Shown here one piece after another: positions 6,084 to 13,827 of a stretch of DNA of 15,150 nucleotides. The notes under the pieces were generated by a model, which searched no databases, was not told where the DNA came from, and worked only from the letters and a program-made list of their open reading frames with translations. The stretch is from Prevotellaceae bacterium UBA3646. Lineage in GTDB: Bacteria; Bacteroidota; Bacteroidia; Bacteroidales; Bacteroidaceae. Location: the NCBI GenBank assembly GCA_002373535.1, contig DFKL01000033.1:1-15150 (forward strand). The letters are read 5' to 3'. The position numbers and the translations under genes were made by a program. Each line of letters begins with the position of its first letter. Position 1 is the stretch's first letter.

Positions 6084-8813
6084 ATGAGTATTAGACTGAA
6101 CAAAGCCATAAAGGAATGCAACGTAGGGTTGCAGACTGCCGTCGAGTTCCTTCAGAACAAGGGATTTGAGGATGTCGAGATGAGCCTGAACGCGAAAATC
6201 TCGGACGAGCAGTATGAGTTGCTGCAGAAGGAGTTCAAACCGGACAGTGCCTTGCGTGATACTGCGAAGGAGAAGATCATGCAGCAGCGCGAGGAGAAGG
6301 AGCGTAAGGAGAAGGAGCGCCTTAAGGCTAAGATGGAGGCTGAGGCAGAGGCGAAGGCTAAAGCTGAGGCAGAGGCCAAGAAGCGTGCCGAGGAACTGGC
6401 TAAGATGACTCCGAAGGTTGTCGGGCATATAGACCTGGACAAGCCTAAGACGGTGAAGGCTGAGCCTGTGGCAGAGCCGGCAGCAAAGCCTGTAACGGAG
6501 CCGGAGGCAGATGTCGCCGTGCCAGGCAAGGATGTTCCTGCCGAGAAGGAAGGCCCGCAGATTATTACTGACGGAAAGGTTACGGGTACGCTGGAGAACG
6601 GTGTGTTCCGCCTGAACATACCGCAGCAGAACACTCCAGAACTGAAGGTCAAGGGAACCATTGACCTGTCTGCCATAAACCAGAGTACACGTCCTAAGAA
6701 GAAGTCAAAGGACGAGCGCAAGAAAGAGCGTGAGGAAAAGGCTGGCAAGAAACGTCAGCGCATAGGCAAGGAACGCGTGGACGTGAATGCCGTTATCAAG
6801 GAGCAGCGCAACAATAATGGCAACAACGGCGGCAATGTCCCTAACCAGCAGGGTGGGGGCAAGAAGAAAAAGAAGAACATGCCTAAGCAGCAGCCTCAGC
6901 AGCCGGAAGTGAGCGAAGAGGAGGTTGCAAAGCAGGTACGTGAGACGCTGGCTCGCCTGACTAACAAGAACAAGGTGGGCAAGGGTGCAAAGTATCGTCG
7001 TGAGAAGCGTGATGCCATCCGTGAGCATATGGAGGAGGAGATGATGAACGAGATGGCTGAGAACAAGGTACTGAAACTGACCGAGTTCGTGACGGCCAAC
7101 GAGCTTGCCACGATGATGAACGTGCCTGTGACGAAGGTAATCGGGACATGTATGCAGATTGGCATCATGGTGAGCATAAACCAGCGTCTGGATGCAGAGA
7201 CCATCAACATCGTAGCTGACGAGTATGGCTTCAAGACGGAGTATGTAAGTGCAGACGTTAGCGAGGCCGTGGTGGAAGTCGAGGATGATGAGTCGGAACT
7301 GGTTCCGCGTGCTCCGATAGTCACGGTCATGGGTCATGTGGACCATGGAAAGACCTCGTTGCTGGACTATATCCGCCAGTCTAACGTGATTGCCGGCGAG
7401 GCAGGTGGCATTACGCAGCACATCGGTGCGTATAACGTGGAACTGGAGGACGGTCGTCATGTGACGTTCCTGGACACTCCGGGTCACGAGGCATTCACGG
7501 CCATGCGTGCGCGTGGTGCCCAGGTTACGGACATCGCTATTATCATAGTTGCAGCGGATGATGACATCATGCCGCAGACTAAGGAGGCTATTGCTCATGC
7601 TACGGCGGCTAACGTGCCTATCGTCTTTGCCATAAACAAGATTGACAAGCCGAGTGCCAACCCGGACAAGATCAAGGAGGCTCTGGCTTCGATGAACTTC
7701 CTGGTCGAGGAGTGGGGCGGCAAGTATCAGTCTCAGGACATCAGTGCCAAGATGGGTACCGGCGTGCCTGAGTTGCTGGAGAAGGTGCTACTGGAGGCTG
7801 AGATGCTGGAACTGAAGGCTAATCCTAACCGTAAGGCTACGGGCTCTATAATAGAGTCTTCGCTTGACAAGGGACGCGGATATGTGGCTACACTGCTGGT
7901 GAGCAACGGTACGCTGAACGTCGGTGACGTGTTGCTGGCAGGTACTAACTATGGCCGTGTGAAGGCTATGTTTGACGAGCGTGGCCGCAAGATTGACCAT
8001 ATCGGGCCTTCTCAGGCAGCTACCATATTGGGTCTGAACGGTGCTCCGACGGCTGGTGACACTTTCCATGTGATGGAGAGCGACCAGGAGGCAAGGGAGA
8101 TTGCGACCAAGCGTGAGCAGTTGGCTCGCGAACAGGGTTTGCGTACGATGAAGCGTGTAGACCTTACTGAGATCGGACGTCGTATTGCATTGGGTGACTT
8201 CCGCGAGCTTAACCTTCTGGTTAAGGGTGACGTGGATGGCTCTATAGAGGCTCTGAAGGATTCGTTCGAGCGTCTGTCTACGGAGAAGATCAAGGTGAAC
8301 GTGATATACAAGGCTGTGGGTCAGATCAGCGAGAGCGACGTGACTCTGGCAGCTGCATCGGATGCCATAATAATTGCGTTCCAGGTACGTCCGAGTGCTC
8401 AGGCCAGGCGGCTTGCAGACCAGGAAGGTGTGGACATTCGCCAGTATAGCGTAATCTATGACGCCATAGAGGAGGTCAAGGATGCCATGGAGGGTATGCT
8501 GTCACCTGAAATCAAGGAAGAGGTTACTGCCCAGGTTGAGGTCCGCCAGGTTTATCACATCAGCAAGGTCGGCACTGTGGCCGGAGCCTATGTGATAGAC
8601 GGCAAGGTAAGCCGCAACAACAAGGCGCGTGTGATTCGCGACGGTATCGTCATATTTACCGGTGCCATCAATGCGCTGAAGCGTTTCAAGGATGACGTCA
8701 AGGAGGTTACGACTAACTTTGAGTGCGGTATCTCGCTTCAGAACTATAACGACCTGAAGGAAGGTGATATTATCGAGACGTTTGCCGAGATTGAGGTAAA
8801 GGCTAAGTTGTAA
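6084..8813 (+). CDS. infB: Translation initiation factor IF-2
   Basis: A product of 909 residues. IF-2 is the GTPase that brings fMet-tRNA to the 30S P site and promotes subunit joining. A short N-terminal IF2_N module (residues ~1-55) is followed by a long charged, low-complexity linker (about 60-320, rich in Glu/Lys/Ala, then Lys/Gln/Asn/Gly) and a second IF2_N module (about 330-385, KLTEFVTANELATMMNVP). The GTPase domain has G1 GHVDHGKT (417-424), G3 DTPGHE (464-469), G4 NKID (518-521) and G5 SAK (554-556); beta-barrel domains II-IV follow, ending in EGDIIETFAEIEVKAKL. Length and order are normal. It starts 23 nt after nusA and ends 23 nt before the CvpA gene. Confidence 0.98.
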   Translation: MSIRLNKAIKECNVGLQTAVEFLQNKGFEDVEMSLNAKISDEQYELLQKEFKPDSALRDTAKEKIMQQREEKERKEKERLKAKMEAEAEAKAKAEAEAKKRAEELAKMTPKVVGHIDLDKPKTVKAEPVAEPAAKPVTEPEADVAVPGKDVPAEKEGPQIITDGKVTGTLENGVFRLNIPQQNTPELKVKGTIDLSAINQSTRPKKKSKDERKKEREEKAGKKRQRIGKERVDVNAVIKEQRNNNGNNGGNVPNQQGGGKKKKKNMPKQQPQQPEVSEEEVAKQVRETLARLTNKNKVGKGAKYRREKRDAIREHMEEEMMNEMAENKVLKLTEFVTANELATMMNVPVTKVIGTCMQIGIMVSINQRLDAETINIVADEYGFKTEYVSADVSEAVVEVEDDESELVPRAPIVTVMGHVDHGKTSLLDYIRQSNVIAGEAGGITQHIGAYNVELEDGRHVTFLDTPGHEAFTAMRARGAQVTDIAIIIVAADDDIMPQTKEAIAHATAANVPIVFAINKIDKPSANPDKIKEALASMNFLVEEWGGKYQSQDISAKMGTGVPELLEKVLLEAEMLELKANPNRKATGSIIESSLDKGRGYVATLLVSNGTLNVGDVLLAGTNYGRVKAMFDERGRKIDHIGPSQAATILGLNGAPTAGDTFHVMESDQEAREIATKREQLAREQGLRTMKRVDLTEIGRRIALGDFRELNLLVKGDVDGSIEALKDSFERLSTEKIKVNVIYKAVGQISESDVTLAAASDAIIIAFQVRPSAQARRLADQEGVDIRQYSVIYDAIEEVKDAMEGMLSPEIKEEVTAQVEVRQVYHISKVGTVAGAYVIDGKVSRNNKARVIRDGIVIFTGAINALKRFKDDVKEVTTNFECGISLQNYNDLKEGDIIETFAEIEVKAKL
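6339..6380 (+). repeat. Two near-identical 18-bp units (24-bp period) in the IF-2 linker
   Basis: The 18-bp unit GCTGAGGCAGAGGCGAAG (6339-6356) recurs at 6363-6380 with one change, separated by GCTAAA. It encodes AEAEAK-AK-AEAEAK in the helical charged linker. Such linkers vary in length between strains, and this is a likely slippage site. Confidence 0.6.
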
Positions 8814-8836
8814 GGCGGCTGACCGCGAAAAAGGGA

Positions 8837-9211
8837 ATGTCTACGATTGATATTATTGTGACTGTGCTGCTTGCCTGGGGCGGGCTGTGCGGATGGAAAA
8901 GGGGACTTGTGAAGGAGCTGGCTTCTACGGCCGGTTTCTTCGTGGGTCTTTTTGTGGCATGGAAGTTGTATGGCAGCGGAGCTGACAACAGTATCGTGAT
9001 GTTTGTCCTGGTATGGATTGCCACTCCGCTGGTCCTGGGAATGGTGGCTTCGGTCATCACGAAGACTTTGGACCTTACTATAGTGGGTGGATTGCTGAAC
9101 AGGGTGCTGGGTGCTGCCGTGGGGGTAGTGAAATGGGGGCTGCTGATAGGGGTACTGGCACTGATGGCTGATAAGGTTGAGGAATGGAAGACGTTGCTAG
9201 AGACTTTGTAG
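8837..9211 (+). CDS. cvpA: CvpA-family membrane protein, short
   Basis: A product of 124 residues, shorter than the usual ~160-180 for CvpA-family proteins. Four hydrophobic segments are visible (about residues 5-19, 30-45, 52-74 and 84-111), with the family signature near the first loop (GWKRGLVKELASTAGFFVGLFVAW, 19-42) and VGGLLNRVLGAAVG at 83-96. The family was named for colicin V production in E. coli; its molecular role is not firmly settled, with links to envelope homeostasis. The start has a GGGA just upstream. The final 28 nt overlap the sufB start in another frame, and the missing C-terminal extension may result from that overlap. The symbol reflects family membership only. Confidence 0.82.
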   Translation: MSTIDIIVTVLLAWGGLCGWKRGLVKELASTAGFFVGLFVAWKLYGSGADNSIVMFVLVWIATPLVLGMVASVITKTLDLTIVGGLLNRVLGAAVGVVKWGLLIGVLALMADKVEEWKTLLETL

Positions 9212-10617
9212 ACAAGGACTACGAATATGGTTTTACGACCGATGTCGAGACGGAGGTCATCGACAAGGGCCTGTCAGAGGATGTAGTTCGTCTTATTTCA
9301 AAGAAGAAGGGTGAGCCCGAATGGCTGCTGGATTTCCGTCTGAAGGCATTTCGCTACTGGGTGGATTTGAAACAGCCTGACTGGGGGCATATTCAGATGC
9401 CTGACATAGACTATCAGGATATTTCGTACTATGCTGATCCTACGGCAAAGGGAGGAGAGAAATCGAAGGAGATAGACCCTGAGCTGATGAAGACCTTTGA
9501 CAAACTGGGTATTCCGCTGGAGGAGCGTATGGCTCTGGCCGGAACGGCTGTGGATGCCGTGATGGACAGTGTGAGCGTGAAGACGACTTTCCGCGAGAAA
9601 CTGAAGGAGCAGGGGATTATATTCATGAGTATCAGCGAGGCCGTCAGGGAGTATCCCGACCTGGTCCGGGAATATCTGGGCAGTGTGGTGCCGTATAGGG
9701 ACAATTTCTTTGCGGCGCTTAACTCGGCAGTCTTCTCGGACGGCTCGTTCGTCTATATCCCGAAGGGTGTGAGGTGTCCCATGGAACTGAGCACGTATTT
9801 CCGTATAAATGCGAGAGGTACGGGTCAGTTTGAGCGTACCTTGATTGTTTGTGACGACGGTGGCTATGTGTCGTATCTGGAGGGATGTACGGCGCCTATG
9901 CGCGATGAGAACCAGCTGCATGCGGCCATTGTGGAAATCGTGGTGATGGAGAATGCGGAGGTCAAATATTCGACCGTGCAGAACTGGTATCCAGGTGACA
10001 GGAACGGCAAGGGCGGTGTACTTAACCTGGTGACGAAGCGCGGACACCTGAGGGGAGCCAACAGCAGGTTGTCGTGGACGCAGGTTGAGACAGGAAGTGC
10101 CGTGACGTGGAAGTATCCCTCGTGTGTGCTGAGTGGCGACAATTCGCAGGCGGAATTCTATTCGGTTGCGGTGACGAACAACTTTCAGCAGGCTGATACG
10201 GGAACGAAGATGATACACATCGGCAAGAATACTAAGTCTACCATAATCAGCAAGGGTATCAGTGCAGGCAGGAGTCAGAACTCGTACAGGGGTCTCGTGA
10301 AGGTCGCTGCTACGGCGGACGGTGCCCGTAACTATTCGTCGTGTGACTCGCTGCTGCTTGGGAGCAGGTGCGGGGCGCATACGTTCCCTTACATGGACGT
10401 GAAGAACGACAGTGCCATCGTGGAGCATGAGGCTACGACGTCGAAAATCAGCGAGGAACAGCTTTTCTACTGTCAGCAACGTGGCATTAACACGGAGGAT
10501 GCCGTGTCGCTTATCGTGAACGGATATGCTAAGGATGTAATCAACAAGCTGCCTATGGAATTTGCCGTGGAAGCTCAGAAATTGCTTGGCGTGAGCCTGG
10601 AAGGAAGTATCGGATAG
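9184..10617 (+). CDS. sufB: Fe-S cluster assembly scaffold protein SufB
   Basis: A product of 477 residues. SufB forms the SufBC2D scaffold on which Fe-S clusters are built from SufS-derived sulfur. Family sequence runs throughout: YEYGFTTDVETEVIDKGLSEDVVRLISKKKGEPEWLL near the N-terminus, the beta-helix core, and a C-terminal block containing RCGAHTFPY (Cys 396), VEHEATTSKISEEQLFYC and LPMEFAVEAQKLLGVSLEGSIG. Cys 396 sits in the strongly conserved CGAH segment associated with the scaffold/interface site; that assignment is from recall. The ATG at 9184 lies inside the end of the CvpA gene (28-nt overlap), with GGTTGAGG just upstream, so translation is probably coupled. No other in-frame start fits as well. 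sufC follows after 11 nt. Confidence 0.97.
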   Translation: MEDVARDFVDKDYEYGFTTDVETEVIDKGLSEDVVRLISKKKGEPEWLLDFRLKAFRYWVDLKQPDWGHIQMPDIDYQDISYYADPTAKGGEKSKEIDPELMKTFDKLGIPLEERMALAGTAVDAVMDSVSVKTTFREKLKEQGIIFMSISEAVREYPDLVREYLGSVVPYRDNFFAALNSAVFSDGSFVYIPKGVRCPMELSTYFRINARGTGQFERTLIVCDDGGYVSYLEGCTAPMRDENQLHAAIVEIVVMENAEVKYSTVQNWYPGDRNGKGGVLNLVTKRGHLRGANSRLSWTQVETGSAVTWKYPSCVLSGDNSQAEFYSVAVTNNFQQADTGTKMIHIGKNTKSTIISKGISAGRSQNSYRGLVKVAATADGARNYSSCDSLLLGSRCGAHTFPYMDVKNDSAIVEHEATTSKISEEQLFYCQQRGINTEDAVSLIVNGYAKDVINKLPMEFAVEAQKLLGVSLEGSIG

Positions 10618-10628
10618 ATTATATATAT

Positions 10629-11381
10629 ATGTTAGAGATAAGGAACTTGCATGCCTGTATTAACGGCAAGGAGATTTTGAAGGGTGTCAACCTGACGGTA
10701 AGGGATGGGGAGATACATGCTGTCATGGGGACTAACGGTGCCGGAAAGTCTACGTTGAGCAACATTATCGTGGGTAATCCTGTGTATGAGGTTACCGAGG
10801 GATCTGTCTTGTTCAACGGGGTTGATATCCTGGAGCTGAAACCTGAGGAACGGGCCAACATGGGTATTTTCATGTCTTTCCAGCAGCCTGTAGAGATTCC
10901 GGGAGTAAGCATGACTAACTTCATGAGGGCAGCGGTGAATGCCCGATATAAGGCTATGGGACGTGACCTGCTGAGTGCCGGTGACTTCCTGAAGCTGATG
11001 CGCGAGAAACGTAAAATAGTGGAACTTGACACTAAACTGACAAGCCGCTCGGTAAACGAGGGATTCTCAGGCGGTGAGAAGAAACGTAACGAGATTTTCC
11101 AGATGGCTATGCTGGAGCCTGTGTTCTGTATACTGGACGAAACGGACTCGGGCCTGGACGTGGATGCCCTGCGTATTGTGGCAGAGGGATTCAACAAGCT
11201 GCGCAGGCCTGAGACGAGTGCTATAGTAATCACCCATTACCAACGTCTGCTGGACTACCTGAAGCCGGACGTGGTGAGTGTCTTGATTGACGGACGTATC
11301 GTGAAGTCCGGCGACGCAGGGCTTGCCGAGATAATTGAGAGGAGGGGATTCGACTGGATTAAGGAAGAAGCGGGATTATGA
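10629..11381 (+). CDS. sufC: Fe-S cluster assembly ATPase SufC
   Basis: A product of 250 residues, normal for SufC, the ABC-type ATPase of the cytosolic SufBC2D complex. Visible motifs: Walker A GTNGAGKST (34-42), Q-loop in SFQQP (83-87), signature FSGGEKKR (146-153), Walker B with CILDETDSGLD (167-177), and the H-loop histidine in ITHYQ (His 203). DETDSGLD and FSGGEKKRNEI are the SufC-specific versions. ATP binding is thought to change SufBC2D shape and expose the SufB/SufD interface where clusters form. The spacer after sufB is an AT run (TTATATATATATG) with no Shine-Dalgarno match. The stop overlaps the sufD start (ATGA, 11378-11381). Confidence 0.98.
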   Translation: MLEIRNLHACINGKEILKGVNLTVRDGEIHAVMGTNGAGKSTLSNIIVGNPVYEVTEGSVLFNGVDILELKPEERANMGIFMSFQQPVEIPGVSMTNFMRAAVNARYKAMGRDLLSAGDFLKLMREKRKIVELDTKLTSRSVNEGFSGGEKKRNEIFQMAMLEPVFCILDETDSGLDVDALRIVAEGFNKLRRPETSAIVITHYQRLLDYLKPDVVSVLIDGRIVKSGDAGLAEIIERRGFDWIKEEAGL

Positions 11382-12595
11382 ACGGTACGCTGCAATATAC
11401 TGACTTTTTCAACGAGGTGAGGGATGTCTTGTACAGCCGCTCGTGCGATGTCATGAACAGGCAGCGTGCAGAGGCTTTGGAGACTTTCATGAGGGTGGGA
11501 TTTCCTACTCGGAAGAATGAACGTTACAAGTATACTGATGTCTTGCAGGCTTTTGCTCCAGACTATGGTATAGCCTTGTCGCCACTGGATGGGAACCTGC
11601 CTCAGTATTGCTACCGGATAGGTGATGCTCCGATTGATGTCGCCCAATACTATAACTGTATCGCAGACAGGGAGGATGCGGTCGTATGCCTGAACACGAT
11701 GCTGTGTGTGGATACCGTACTTGTGTATATTCCGCGCAACAAGTGTCCTGATCATCCTATTCAGATTGGCAATATCCTGAAGGGTGACAGGGATACTATG
11801 GTCAACAGGCGCCTGCTGATCGTTCTTGAGGAGGGTGCAAGGGCTGATATTATCATTACTGACCATGCCGTGAATGACTGTAGTTTCCTGACTAATCAGG
11901 TCATAGAGGCTTTTGTCGGAGACAACAGTTGTCTTAACTTGTATGAGATTGAGGAAACGCATTTGCTGTGTACGAGGTACAGTAACGTATATATACATGA
12001 AGGACGGGATGCGAGGGTAAGGCATACGTCATTGAGCCTGTTTAACGGAAACACGAGGAATTCCTGTACCGTGAGGCTGGCAGGAGAGGGGGCCGAGGTT
12101 TCCCTTAACGGTTGTGTAATAGCTGACAAGATGCAGCGTGTGGACAACAATACGCGTATCGAGCATCTTGTACCGCACTGTACTTCGAATGAGTTGTACA
12201 AGTATGTCCTTGATGACAATGCCGTAGGGGCTTTTGCCGGACTCGTGTATGTAAAGGAGGGGGCTCAGAAAACATCGTCTGCCATGACGAATGCCAACTT
12301 GTGTGCAACGCGTTCGGCACATATGTATACGCAACCTATGCTGGAGATTTATGCGGATGACGTGAAGTGCTCGCACGGAAGCACTGTGGGACAGCTGGGT
12401 GACGAGGCTTTGTTCTACATGCGGCAGCGTGGCATAAGCCTGGAGGAGGCGAGGCTTCTGATGAAGGCTGCATTTATAACTGAGGTCATTGACATGATAC
12501 CGCTGGAACCGCTTCGCGACAGGCTGCACTTCCAGGTGGACAAGCGTCTGAGGGGTGAGCTGAGCAAGTGCGAAGGTTGCAAACTGTGTAAATAG
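11378..12595 (+). CDS. sufD: Fe-S cluster assembly protein SufD
   Basis: A product of 405 residues. SufD is the SufB paralogue in the SufBC2D scaffold and aids iron entry. The family end block is present: KCSHGSTVGQLGDEALFYMRQRGISLEEA, with His 333 in the SHG segment (the counterpart of a conserved His at the SufB/SufD interface, by recall), then LLMKAAFITEVIDMIPLEPLRDRL. The N-terminal helical part (FMRVGFPTRKNERYKYTDV) also fits. It overlaps sufC by 4 nt, indicating coupled translation. The C-terminus carries CEGCKLC (Cys 398, 401, 404), a CxxCxxC tail beyond the usual end of E. coli SufD. I recall Cys-rich tails in other Bacteroidetes SufD proteins, so it may be a lineage trait. Confidence 0.95.
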   Translation: MNGTLQYTDFFNEVRDVLYSRSCDVMNRQRAEALETFMRVGFPTRKNERYKYTDVLQAFAPDYGIALSPLDGNLPQYCYRIGDAPIDVAQYYNCIADREDAVVCLNTMLCVDTVLVYIPRNKCPDHPIQIGNILKGDRDTMVNRRLLIVLEEGARADIIITDHAVNDCSFLTNQVIEAFVGDNSCLNLYEIEETHLLCTRYSNVYIHEGRDARVRHTSLSLFNGNTRNSCTVRLAGEGAEVSLNGCVIADKMQRVDNNTRIEHLVPHCTSNELYKYVLDDNAVGAFAGLVYVKEGAQKTSSAMTNANLCATRSAHMYTQPMLEIYADDVKCSHGSTVGQLGDEALFYMRQRGISLEEARLLMKAAFITEVIDMIPLEPLRDRLHFQVDKRLRGELSKCEGCKLCK

Positions 12596-12606
12596 GATAC
12601 CACAAT

Positions 12607-13824
12607 ATGTACGATATACAGAAGGTTCGCGGGGATTTCCCCATTCTGGGCAGGGTCTTGTACGACAAGTATCCGCTGGTATATCTGGACAATGCCGCAA
12701 CTACGCAGAAACCTCGCTGCGTGGTTGATGCCATGACAGATGAATACTATAACGTAAATGCAAATGTGCATCGCGGAATTCACTTCCTTAGCCAACAGGC
12801 GACTGACCTGCATGAAGCAAGCCGTGAGACGGTAAGAAGGTTTGTGAATGCCGGAAGTTCTTCCGAAATTGTCTTTACAAGGGGTACGACTGAGAGTATT
12901 AACCTGGTTGCCACATGCTTTTCCGATGCTTTTATGAAGGAAGGCGACGAGGTGATCGTAAGTCATATGGAGCACCATAGCAATATCGTTTCGTGGCAGA
13001 TTGTCGCACAACGCAAGGGGATAAGGCTACGTGTCATACCTATCAGTGACGACGGTGTCCTGGACATTGAGGCTTACAAAGGTTTGTTTAATGAGCGTAC
13101 CAAAATCGTGAGCTGCTCGCACGTAAGCAATGTCCTGGGTACCATAAACAATGTGAAGGAGATTGTCCGTATTGCTCATGAGCATGGTGTCCCGGCATTG
13201 ATAGACGGTGCTCAGAGTACTCCTCATTTCGGTATTGACGTGCAGGATATGGATTGTGACTTCTTTGCTTTCAGCGGTCACAAAATATATGGACCTACCG
13301 GTATCGGTGTCCTGTATGGCAAGGAGGAATGGCTGGAGAAAATGCCTCCGTACATGGGAGGCGGGGACATGATAAAGACTGTGTCTTTTGATAGAACGAC
13401 GTTTAATGACTTGCCATATAAATTTGAGGCTGGTACACCTGACTATATTGCTTCCACAGGACTTGCAAAGGCATTGGAATATGTGTCTGACATAGGCTTG
13501 GACAATATCTGCGAATATGAAAAATGGCTGACGGAATATGCTGTTTCTGAGATGATGAACATCGATGAAATGGTTATTTATGGCCCTAAAGAGAACCGTG
13601 ATGCCGTAATTTCATTTCAGGTTGGCAATATTCATCACCTGGACATGGGTACTTTGCTGGACAGGCTGGGTATTGCGGTCAGGACGGGTCATCACTGTGC
13701 CGAGCCTCTGATGCGCAGAATGGGTATTGAGGGCACATGCAGGGCAAGCCTCGCACTCTATAACACCAAGGAGGATGTAGATTCCTTGGTTAACGGCATA
13801 AGGAGGGTATGCAAGATGTTCTGA
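12607..13824 (+). CDS. sufS: Cysteine desulfurase SufS (group II)
   Basis: A product of 405 residues. SufS is a PLP enzyme that converts L-cysteine to L-alanine and leaves a persulfide sulfur for the SUF scaffold. The PLP-binding lysine is in FSGHKIYGPTG (Lys 226) and the persulfide cysteine in RTGHHCAEPLM (Cys 364); these numbers equal those of E. coli SufS. Also visible are LDNAATTQKP (28-36), TRGTTESINLVA (91-102), SHMEHHSNIVSWQ and IDGAQSTPH. The group II form normally works with a sulfur acceptor (SufE or SufU), neither of which is in the window. It starts 11 nt after sufD and is the last gene of this run; its stop lies 3 nt from the convergent PBP4-type gene. Confidence 0.97.
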   Translation: MYDIQKVRGDFPILGRVLYDKYPLVYLDNAATTQKPRCVVDAMTDEYYNVNANVHRGIHFLSQQATDLHEASRETVRRFVNAGSSSEIVFTRGTTESINLVATCFSDAFMKEGDEVIVSHMEHHSNIVSWQIVAQRKGIRLRVIPISDDGVLDIEAYKGLFNERTKIVSCSHVSNVLGTINNVKEIVRIAHEHGVPALIDGAQSTPHFGIDVQDMDCDFFAFSGHKIYGPTGIGVLYGKEEWLEKMPPYMGGGDMIKTVSFDRTTFNDLPYKFEAGTPDYIASTGLAKALEYVSDIGLDNICEYEKWLTEYAVSEMMNIDEMVIYGPKENRDAVISFQVGNIHHLDMGTLLDRLGIAVRTGHHCAEPLMRRMGIEGTCRASLALYNTKEDVDSLVNGIRRVCKMF

Positions 13825-13827
13825 GGT

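Noticed and set aside
6705..7598. 297-codon open frame on the minus strand
   Set aside because: Antisense to the IF-2 GTPase region, with low-complexity Leu/His content and no start context or family.
8815..8826. GCGG-CTGA-CCGC hairpin between infB and the CvpA gene
   Set aside because: Only 4 bp, followed by an A-run rather than a T-run, so not a terminator.
9298..10479. 393-codon open frame on the minus strand
   Set aside because: It lies wholly antisense to sufB, shows no family resemblance and is rich in His/Arg, as expected for the reverse frame of a GC-biased gene.
10618..10631. TATATATAT run before sufC
   Set aside because: Too short to call a repeat or promoter; it is simply the 11-nt spacer in an operon.
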